DNA from: Gilliamella sp. Pas-s25
GTDB lineage: Bacteria; Pseudomonadota; Gammaproteobacteria; Enterobacterales; Orbaceae
Assembly: GCF_009795885.1 (NCBI RefSeq)
Contig: NZ_WTEV01000004.1
Span: 62,001-126,000 of the forward strand
Reading direction: 5' to 3'
DNA length: 64,000 nt
A program made the translations under genes and the position numbers. Of the stretch, positions 57,536 to 64,000 are shown piece after piece (within the stretch, counting starts at the first letter, position 1; each line of letters starts with the position of its first letter). The notes under the pieces were generated by a model, which had not been told where the DNA came from, searched no databases, and saw only the letters and a list, made by a program, of their open reading frames with translations.

Positions 57536-58291
57536 TTATTTTTTTAGTTCAGCAAGTTTTTTACGAATATTAGCAGCACGATCTGATGAAGATGGATGGC
57601 TACTTAAGATTGACGAATCACCGCCACCTAATTTATCAAAAGCAGTTGCTAGACCTGCTGGATTAATTTTTTTCTTAATTAAGTAATCGAAAGAATAATT
57701 ATCCGCATCTTGTTCTTGTTTTTGTGAAAACTGAGAGTTAATCACTGCTGTCGCTAAAGCACCTAAGCTAGATTTAGATAATTTAGCAACTGTTGCATTA
57801 CCTGATACAGCGGCTGCATCACGAGCAATTTCGGTTGCATATTGCACTTGAATCGCTTTTTTGCTGTGACCTAAAGCAACGTGACCTAATTCATGACCTA
57901 AAACGCCTTCAATTTCATTGTCAGTCATCATGTCCATTAAACCACTATAAACACGAACACAACCATTAGCCATCGCCCACGCATTAACATCTTTTGTAAT
58001 GTATACTTTATAGTTAATTGGCGTTCCATCTAAATTGTGACCAAGTGCTTTAGCAATTTTATTTAATCGTTTAGTATAAGCACTTTTTGCTGGAGCAACT
58101 TTTGATTGGGCATCCATTTCAGCACAAGCTTGTTTAGCTATGTCTTTTACATCATTATCACTAAGTGTTGCAGCTTTTAAACCTTTCATTCCTAAGTTAA
58201 CTGCGTCATTAGGATTGATGTTACAACCAGCTAGAGACATCGCTGCAACTAAAGGTAGTGCAACCAACAATGTTTTGTTTGGGGTTTTCAT
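57536..58291 (-). CDS. M48-family metalloprotease lipoprotein (LoiP/YcaL-like)
   Basis: 251 residues: lipoprotein signal with lipobox SLAGC, then a zinc-protease domain with HELGHVALGHS and the downstream DNYSFDYLIKK glutamate/aspartate region. Relatives LoiP and YcaL are periplasmic quality-control proteases of the outer membrane. A paralogue lies 1.3 kb away on the other side of queA. Confidence 0.88.
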   Translation of the reverse strand: MKTPNKTLLVALPLVAAMSLAGCNINPNDAVNLGMKGLKAATLSDNDVKDIAKQACAEMDAQSKVAPAKSAYTKRLNKIAKALGHNLDGTPINYKVYITKDVNAWAMANGCVRVYSGLMDMMTDNEIEGVLGHELGHVALGHSKKAIQVQYATEIARDAAAVSGNATVAKLSKSSLGALATAVINSQFSQKQEQDADNYSFDYLIKKKINPAGLATAFDKLGGGDSSILSSHPSSSDRAANIRKKLAELKK

Positions 58292-58394
58292 ACTATTTTC
58301 CTTATATTAATATAAAATTCAATTGCCTAATTTCTTTTAGACGGTTGGAATTTTAACGCAACTATCATAATAATCAACAAATAATTACTTGCTT

Positions 58395-58424
58395 AGGCAT
58401 TATGGGGGCTTTAGACTAATGCCT
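58395..58424 (+). other. Leader hairpin before queA
   Basis: AGGCATTA/TAATGCCT stem with a 14-base loop followed by CTTTTGTT, just upstream of the queA ribosome-binding site. It looks like an attenuator or leader hairpin; it does not fit a known preQ1 riboswitch pattern. Confidence 0.4.
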
Positions 58425-58445
58425 CTTTTGTTAAGGAACACAATT

Positions 58446-59486
58446 ATGCAACTATCCGATTTTGATTTTTATCTCCCCAAAGAGCTGATTGCCAAACATC
58501 CTTCAAAAACCAGAAGTGCATGTCGACTTTTATCACTTGATAGCCATACAGGTAAAATTGAAGATAATGTATTTACTGATATTATCGACAAAATAAATCC
58601 AGGTGATTTACTGATTTTTAACAACACAAAAGTAATTCCTGCTCGCGTGTATGGAAAAAAAGCTTCAGGAGGAAAAATCGAAATATTAATAGAAAGGATA
58701 TTAGATGATAATCGAGCGCTTGCGCATATTAAGGCATCGAAATCCCCCAAAGTAGACGCAGAACTGATATTAGGAGAAGATGCATCTACTCATGTTACGA
58801 TGCTTGCACGCCACGATACTTTATTTGAATTACAGTTTCCTGATGATGTTCTTAGCATTTTAAATAAAATTGGCCATATTCCATTACCGCCTTATATCGA
58901 TCGTCCTGATGATGAACAAGATCGTGAAGTTTATCAAACTGTTTATAGCAAAGTGCCCGGTGCCGTCGCAGCCCCCACTGCCGGTCTTCATTTCGATAAA
59001 CCTTTATTAGAAAGACTAAAACAAAAAGGGGTTGAAATGGCATTTGTTACTTTACACGTTGGCGCAGGAACATTTCAGCCAGTTAGAGTTGAAAATATTC
59101 AAAAACATGTTATGCACTCAGAGTATGCCGAAGTACCTGAATCTGTTGTAGAGGCGGTATTAGCATGTAAAGCGAGAAACAATAAAGTAATCGCCGTGGG
59201 AACAACGTCGGTTCGCGCTTTAGAAAGTGCTGCGCAAAGAACAGGTGAAATAGCGCCTTTTTTTGCCGATACGCAAATTTTTATATATCCGGGCTACCAA
59301 TTTAAGGTTGTTGACTCTCTGATCACCAATTTTCATCTGCCAGAATCAACGTTGATTATGCTTGTTTCTGCATTTGCTGGTTACCAAAATACCATGAATG
59401 CTTATCAACATGCAGTTAAAGAAAACTACCGATTTTTTAGTTACGGTGATGCTATGTTTATCACTGATCTGAGTAATCAATCTTAA
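58446..59486 (+). CDS. queA: tRNA preQ1(34) S-adenosylmethionine ribosyltransferase-isomerase
   Basis: Builds epoxyqueuosine in tRNA from preQ1 using the ribosyl group of SAM. 346 residues. [60 protein letters not shown] and [19 protein letters not shown] are all present. The start at ATG 58446 with AAGGAA is the family start; upstream in-frame ATGs precede the hairpin. Confidence 0.96.
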   Translation: MQLSDFDFYLPKELIAKHPSKTRSACRLLSLDSHTGKIEDNVFTDIIDKINPGDLLIFNNTKVIPARVYGKKASGGKIEILIERILDDNRALAHIKASKSPKVDAELILGEDASTHVTMLARHDTLFELQFPDDVLSILNKIGHIPLPPYIDRPDDEQDREVYQTVYSKVPGAVAAPTAGLHFDKPLLERLKQKGVEMAFVTLHVGAGTFQPVRVENIQKHVMHSEYAEVPESVVEAVLACKARNNKVIAVGTTSVRALESAAQRTGEIAPFFADTQIFIYPGYQFKVVDSLITNFHLPESTLIMLVSAFAGYQNTMNAYQHAVKENYRFFSYGDAMFITDLSNQS

Positions 59487-59505
59487 TGAAATATTAAATA
59501 GATAG

Positions 59506-59546
59506 CCAATCTGATTTGAATTAATCTCAAATCAGATTGGTTATTT
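59506..59546. terminator. Terminator between queA and the second M48 gene
   Basis: CCAATCTGATTTGA and its perfect 14-base complement with a 7-base loop, followed by TTATTTTC; between convergent genes. Confidence 0.88.
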
Positions 59547-59566
59547 TCAATTAACTACTCAGATAT

Positions 59567-60256
59567 TTATTTACCGTTTATCCTATTAATAATATTCATT
59601 ATGCGTTTTTTGCTTGAAGGATGAGATGTTGGATTATTTGTTGAATGAATAGGCACTTTTACTAGCATTTCAACTAAACTCATCGGATCAATATTTTTAC
59701 TCACTAATAAATCAAAAGCATAATTATCAGCTTCGACTTCATATTGTTGAGCAACTTCTTCTTTAGCAATAATAACAAGTTCGTCAATGTTATCAGTAAA
59801 TTCTATATAAGGGGCTTGTAGAAATAAACTAACTGCATGTTTGAGCGCTATATGCGCCTGTTCGTGAGCAAGCACTGCTTGTAACTCATTATCATTTAAC
59901 AATTTTATTAAGCCACTGTTGACACGTATGCAGCCATTTGCGGTAGACCATGCATTAGGCTCGGTATTAATATAGACTTTATAATTTATCTCAATATTAT
60001 TTGCTTTTGTGGGTAAGGTTTTAGCAATTTTATTTATCCTTTGGCTTAATGCATGATCGTCAGCAGGAATCACTGATCGCTTATCTATTTCAATGCAAGC
60101 AAGCTCACTAATGGCAAATATATCATTTTCAGAGAGCGATTTAAGCCGTTCTGCGGTAATGACTTTTGGATAAGTCTTATTTGGGATCTGACAGCCAGTG
60201 ATTAAAAACATCAACAAACACAACAAGAATAATATAATGCGTTTCAAACGATTCAA
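59567..60256 (-). CDS. M48-family metalloprotease lipoprotein, paralogue 2
   Basis: 229 residues: signal with lipobox LITGC, zinc motif HEQAHIALKHA and EADNYAFDLLV. Clearly paralogous to the protein at 57536 (YINTEPNAWSTANGCIRVNSGL versus YITKDVNAWAMANGCVRVYSGL), but more diverged from the family: HEQAH replaces HELGH. It lies between queA and tgt, splitting a pair that is adjacent in E. coli. Confidence 0.85.
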   Translation of the reverse strand: MNRLKRIILFLLCLLMFLITGCQIPNKTYPKVITAERLKSLSENDIFAISELACIEIDKRSVIPADDHALSQRINKIAKTLPTKANNIEINYKVYINTEPNAWSTANGCIRVNSGLIKLLNDNELQAVLAHEQAHIALKHAVSLFLQAPYIEFTDNIDELVIIAKEEVAQQYEVEADNYAFDLLVSKNIDPMSLVEMLVKVPIHSTNNPTSHPSSKKRIMNIINRINGK

Positions 60257-60381
60257 AGCCCCTTCAAATATTGTTTATTCTAGTCAGGCGCGATAAACTA
60301 GGCCCTGCAAATTAATGATACGGTATGTATTATAACAATAATTCGCGCCAAACTGTTTATTTGGTCGCAAGAGGTTAATAA

Positions 60382-61521
<1,140 letters not shown>

Positions 61522-61554
61522 ACAGGTAACAGACATAATTTTTTGCAGTAAGTA

Positions 61555-61583
61555 TTGACACTTTTTAGTTAGCGCAGTATTAT
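61555..61583 (+). promoter_or_regulatory. tRNA-Pro promoter
   Basis: TTGACA, a 17-base spacer and TATTAT, then a GC-rich discriminator GCGC typical of stringently controlled stable-RNA promoters; the tRNA begins 12 bases after the -10. Confidence 0.9.
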
Positions 61584-61594
61584 GCGCTTCCTAA

Positions 61595-61671
61595 CGGCGA
61601 GTAGCGCAGCTTGGTAGCGCAACTGGTTTGGGACCAGTGGGTCGGAGGTTCGAATCCTCTCTCGCCGACCA
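61595..61671 (+). tRNA. proM: tRNA-Pro (anticodon UGG)
   Basis: 77 bases with encoded CCA. Acceptor CGGCGAG/CTCGCCG, anticodon arm ACTGG-TTTGGGA-CCAGT giving UGG, and the T-loop GTTCGAATC. It is close to or the same as the E. coli proM product. Confidence 0.97.
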
Positions 61672-61853
61672 TTATCACCTTTCAAAACCTTTTTTAATAT
61701 AATTAAATCATTAAAAAATACTAAGTTATAGTAATTCATTGAGACACAAAAAGACGTGTTTAGACGCTATAAGATCGCTTTTTTGTATATTTTTTAGTTT
61801 ATAATCATTTTTATTAATGTTTTTGTATATTTTTTAAAAATGGTAATAAGAAT

Positions 61854-61946
61854 ATGAAAAGCAAGATTAATAGATTATTAGATTTAAATATTAAAAATGC
61901 TAAAACAAAAGAAAAAGAATATTTATTAAATAAACACAAAACTTAA
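61854..61946 (+). pseudogene. Integrase N-terminal relic (DUF4102-like)
   Basis: A 30-codon frame whose middle, DLNIKNAKTKEKEYLL, resembles the start of P4-type tRNA integrases (consensus LTDxxIKNAKPKEKxYKL-SDG). It ends at TAA right where the conserved SDGGGL would follow. Position (183 bases after a tRNA gene, same orientation) supports a decayed integrase; the shortness limits certainty. Confidence 0.5.
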
Positions 61947-61981
61947 GATATACAAAATAAAAAGGTAAAACTCCCAATAGT

Positions 61982-62017
61982 TTCATAAAAAAGAGGGATG
62001 ATCCTCTTTTTTATGAA
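61982..62017. terminator. 15-bp perfect bidirectional terminator
   Basis: TTCATAAAAAAGAGG and its exact complement around GATGAT; A and T runs lie within the arms. It directly follows the minus-strand lipoprotein gene. The rest of 61672-62022 has two TTTTTGTATATTTTTTA direct repeats (about 61780 and 61809) and the integrase relic. Confidence 0.8.
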
Positions 62018-62022
62018 TTTAA

Positions 62023-62343
62023 CTAATTTTCTCTAATTTTATTCATGTTGATAAACTTATAAACAACACCATTTTTACAAGTACTCGATGTATATTCCCC
62101 CTCTTCTCGCATTTGAGCAGTAGCTTTATTATACTCTTCTTCGTTTAAATTACAGTGTTTAACCATTTCACTAAGTAGCACAACAGGATGTTGATTAGCT
62201 GGTAATTGTATATTTTTATCAAAATTATCGCTCAACGTAACTTTATCTGTTAAAAAATCGTAAGTAATTATGTTGTTATCACTACAACCAACCAAAACAA
62301 AACCTAAAACACTAATACAAATAAAACTAATTATTTTTTTCAT
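62023..62343 (-). CDS. Small lipoprotein, tandem paralogue 1
   Basis: 106 residues: lipobox LVGC in a short signal, then ITYDFLTDKVTLS, VKHCNLNEEEYNKA and a C-terminal GEYTSSTCKNGVVYKFIN. One free cysteine pair (CNL...CKNG) could form a disulfide. It is clearly a tandem duplicate of the next gene; the family is not recognised. Confidence 0.7.
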   Translation of the reverse strand: MKKIISFICISVLGFVLVGCSDNNIITYDFLTDKVTLSDNFDKNIQLPANQHPVVLLSEMVKHCNLNEEEYNKATAQMREEGEYTSSTCKNGVVYKFINMNKIREN

Positions 62344-62357
62344 TATTTAGTTCCTTT

Positions 62358-62648
62358 TTACTTAGCATTAATTAATTTGTAGGTAATACCATTTTTACAA
62401 ACTTTTGTTGTGTATTTACCATCAGTATTTAAATTTGTAGCAAGTGTGACAATATCTAGATTACAATTTTTACTAATTTCATTCATTATTTTCATATAGC
62501 CAACCCCAGTCAAATCTGGGGCTTGAGCATCAAAACCGCTTGCTGTTGCTTTACCTGTTTTTAAGTCATAAGTAATTGTGTTTTTATCTCCGCAACCTGT
62601 TAATAAAAATCCTATAACACACACAGACTTAATTACTAATTTTTTCAC
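62358..62648 (-). CDS. Small lipoprotein, tandem paralogue 2
   Basis: 96 residues: lipobox LTGC, ITYDLKTGKATASG, SKNCNLDIVTLATN and GKYTTKVCKNGITYKLIN, aligning end to end with the gene at 62023. It lies 14 bases upstream of it. Function unknown; outer-membrane or inner-membrane lipoprotein. Confidence 0.7.
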   Translation of the reverse strand: MKKLVIKSVCVIGFLLTGCGDKNTITYDLKTGKATASGFDAQAPDLTGVGYMKIMNEISKNCNLDIVTLATNLNTDGKYTTKVCKNGITYKLINAK

Positions 62649-62672
62649 TTTAACCGTCCTTTATATAATTAA

Positions 62673-63005
62673 CTAATTTAAACTATTTAAAAACATATTA
62701 ATTAAAACTGAAATACCACCAATGACTATTGAGAGCCCGCACATCATTGAGCCAGCTTTACTATTTGCTCCACCCTTAATGATCGCAAAAATTCCGACAG
62801 CAACACCGACTATAGCAAAAAAAATATTAATTCCATTTGGCATAAAAAAACTCATAACACTACAAAATAATGCTCCTGCTCCAATCATTGCTCCAGTTAT
62901 AGTCTGCTGTTTTCTTTGTTGTGCTTTTAAGTCTTTTTGCGCTTCTCTGTTATAAAATTCTCGTTGTAATGTTTCGAGATCTTTTTCTTGCTTATTTTGT
63001 TCCAT
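62673..63005 (-). CDS. Small membrane protein with charged N-terminal helix
   Basis: 110 residues: a highly charged helix (EKDLETLQREFYNREAQKDL) followed by three hydrophobic segments (about residues 38-53, 57-75 and 80-106). Similar to DUF4190-type small membrane proteins in plan, but no family is recognised. It lies 24 bases upstream of the lipoprotein pair and is probably co-transcribed. Confidence 0.6.
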   Translation of the reverse strand: MEQNKQEKDLETLQREFYNREAQKDLKAQQRKQQTITGAMIGAGALFCSVMSFFMPNGINIFFAIVGVAVGIFAIIKGGANSKAGSMMCGLSIVIGGISVLINMFLNSLN

Positions 63006-63316
63006 TTTTTACTCCCAAAGGTTTTATAAAAATTAAGTTAAATATACGTTAAAAATTGGATATTCATTATACATTGATCGGTTTCGCAGATCAATTCAAT
63101 TAACTATGATAGTTTGCATCTATCATAGTTAAGCATACTGATCGTTGTAAGCTTTCAATATTTTTTTTAAAAGTAAAGTTAACAATAGAAAGAGGTTAAT
63201 TTAATTGCTATTTCGCTAGGCACTTTAGGAATAGAAAAATTGAAAATGATCCTCGTAAAAAAAGTGGGCAGAAGTCGCTTCTATGATATAAATACAAATC
63301 ATAGGAGACAAATATC

Positions 63317-63450
63317 ATGGTCAGAAAATTTAGCGTAGAATTCAAATAACAATCAGGCAATTATGCGTTATCTGATACTGATCTTTCTATCAGTGAACGA
63401 GCCAATCGCCGAGGAGTAGGCAAATCAATCCTAGATAAGAGGATCAGGTA
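63317..63450 (+). pseudogene. IS3-type orfA fragment
   Basis: ATG at 63317 reads MVRKFSVEFK and hits a stop; the frame then continues with recognisable orfA-type sequence (LSISERANRRGVGKSIL) to another stop. Degenerate helix-turn-helix part of the transposase. Confidence 0.65.
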
Positions 63451-63507
63451 ACTTACCCAAAACCAGCCATCGAGAGTTAACCGCTTAGTAATAGCGAATA
63501 GTACTAT

Positions 63508-63633
63508 TTGAATATAGCGAAATCTATTATAATCGATATGTCTTCATTCAGCCAACGGCTGGATATCGCCTGAACAATATGAACAACAATATTACCGAAA
63601 TGAAAAAATGATAGAGGTGGGCACTGCCTAATA
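63508..63633 (+). pseudogene. IS3-type orfB C-terminal fragment
   Basis: The frame reads CLHSANGWISPEQYEQQYY, the very C-terminus of IS3-family DDE transposases (R-x-HSxxGWxSPxxYE), with stops upstream and TAA at 63631. The catalytic DDE region is gone. Confidence 0.7.
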
Positions 63634-63748
63634 TTTTAGCGAGGATCAATACAACAATCTTCAGAAAAATAGACTATTCAATCCCAAACTAGCAAATGCA
63701 CAGCATTTAGGATGGATTCATTTCTATTTATGACTTTTCTAACAAAAT

Positions 63749-64000
63749 CTATAAGCTATCTCTTGATTGAATCATTGGCGTTAACGCTGATAAGTCTGAT
63801 TGATAATTGGTTTCATCTCTTAACTTATTTAATAGTAGATTGGCCATATATTTGCCAATTTGTTCAGACGGCTGTGTAACGGTGGTTAGTGGTGGAAAAC
63901 TGACTTTGCTAAACTCGCTATCGCCAAATCCACTTACCGCTAGTTGATATGGAACGCGAATATGCCGCCGTTGACATTCATAAAGCACGCCACATGCTAA
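63749..64000 (-). CDS. LacI-family transcriptional regulator (C-terminal part)
   Basis: The last 83 residues of a LacI/GalR-type effector domain: PYQLAVSGFGDSEFSKVSFPPLTTVTQPSEQIGKYMANLLLNKLR. The frame is open to the right edge (LACGVLYE), so the DNA-binding domain lies outside the window. GTG 63988 is not the start. It resembles gluconate-type repressors, but the ligand is not determinable. Confidence 0.88.
   Translation of the reverse strand, partial: LACGVLYECQRRHIRVPYQLAVSGFGDSEFSKVSFPPLTTVTQPSEQIGKYMANLLLNKLRDETNYQSDLSALTPMIQSRDSL

Larger units (their letters stand above)
63247..63648 (+). mobile_element. IS3-family insertion sequence relic
   Basis: Both ends are present: left TGATCCTCG...GGCAG (63247-63271) and right its inverted match (63624-63648), 20 of 25 positions identical. 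The interior is only about 400 bp instead of the usual 1.2-1.5 kb, so most of the transposase is deleted. No clear target duplication is seen (AAA left, ATA right). Confidence 0.8.

Noticed and set aside
58395-58424. preQ1 riboswitch upstream of queA
   Set aside because: Only a simple hairpin is visible; the conserved preQ1-I or preQ1-II core sequences are not found.
61978-62020. Attachment-site repeat for an island at tRNA-Pro
   Set aside because: The perfect inverted repeat is a terminator; no second copy of the tRNA 3' end was found in the window.

Overview
The window is AT-rich gammaproteobacterial chromosome. Housekeeping proteins (PepN, MlaFEDCB, PrlC, RsmJ, FtsK, MetJ, DegQ/DegS, Prs, QueA, Tgt) resemble Enterobacterales closely, but base composition is much lower in G+C and gene order is rearranged. 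Uronate catabolism, citrate fermentation and this overall gene set fit the family Orbaceae, most likely a Gilliamella-type gut symbiont. That assignment is an inference; no rRNA is present.

Layout. 1-16 kb is mostly core: pepN (5' end cut off), a rhodanese, the mlaFEDCB lipid-transport operon with ibaG, prlC-rsmJ-rsuA, a Bcr/CflA exporter, a gamma carbonic anhydrase, ftsK and an isolated citG. 16-21.5 kb is accessory. It holds an RNA-repair pair (RNA ligase plus HD-Pnk end-healing enzyme), then a decayed tandem family of secreted adhesin-like genes. The intact copy has a 7-bp tandem repeat just inside its apparent true start, and a 3' end of about 74% G+C. 21.5-25.4 kb is an amino-acid-type ABC uptake operon with an acetyltransferase and a glutathionyl-hydroquinone reductase.

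25.5-34.7 kb is a citrate fermentation island: the CitA/CitB two-component system, a CitS-type transporter, an FAH-family enzyme that I infer to be the oxaloacetate decarboxylase, and citCDEFX. Next come metB and metJ, divergent around tandem met boxes, then rpmE, degS-degQ-zapG and a DUF721 gene. 40.7-48.8 kb is a hexuronate island: gntP-type and exuT transporters, uxaC, uxuB, a GntR-family regulator and uxuA, leading glucuronate through fructuronate and mannonate to KDG.

49-51 kb is core again (DUF3597 gene, pth, prs). 51.4-54.2 kb is a run of small AT-rich genes that look like orphan immunity genes, including one SMI1/KNR4-like gene, with an 81-bp direct repeat between them. 54-61.5 kb holds an UPF0210/ACT pair, alaA, and queA and tgt interleaved with two paralogous M48 lipoprotein proteases. 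A tRNA-Pro(UGG) at 61.6 kb marks the edge of another accessory segment. It contains a 30-codon relic resembling the N-terminus of a tRNA-targeting integrase, two tandem small lipoprotein genes, a small membrane protein, a deleted IS3-family relic with both inverted repeats, and the C-terminal part of a LacI-family regulator running off the right edge.

The strongest candidate for something undescribed is the secreted-protein locus at 18.5-21.4 kb. It combines a predicted ON/OFF frame switch with a hypervariable-looking lectin-like tail. The RNA ligase/HD-Pnk operon comes second.
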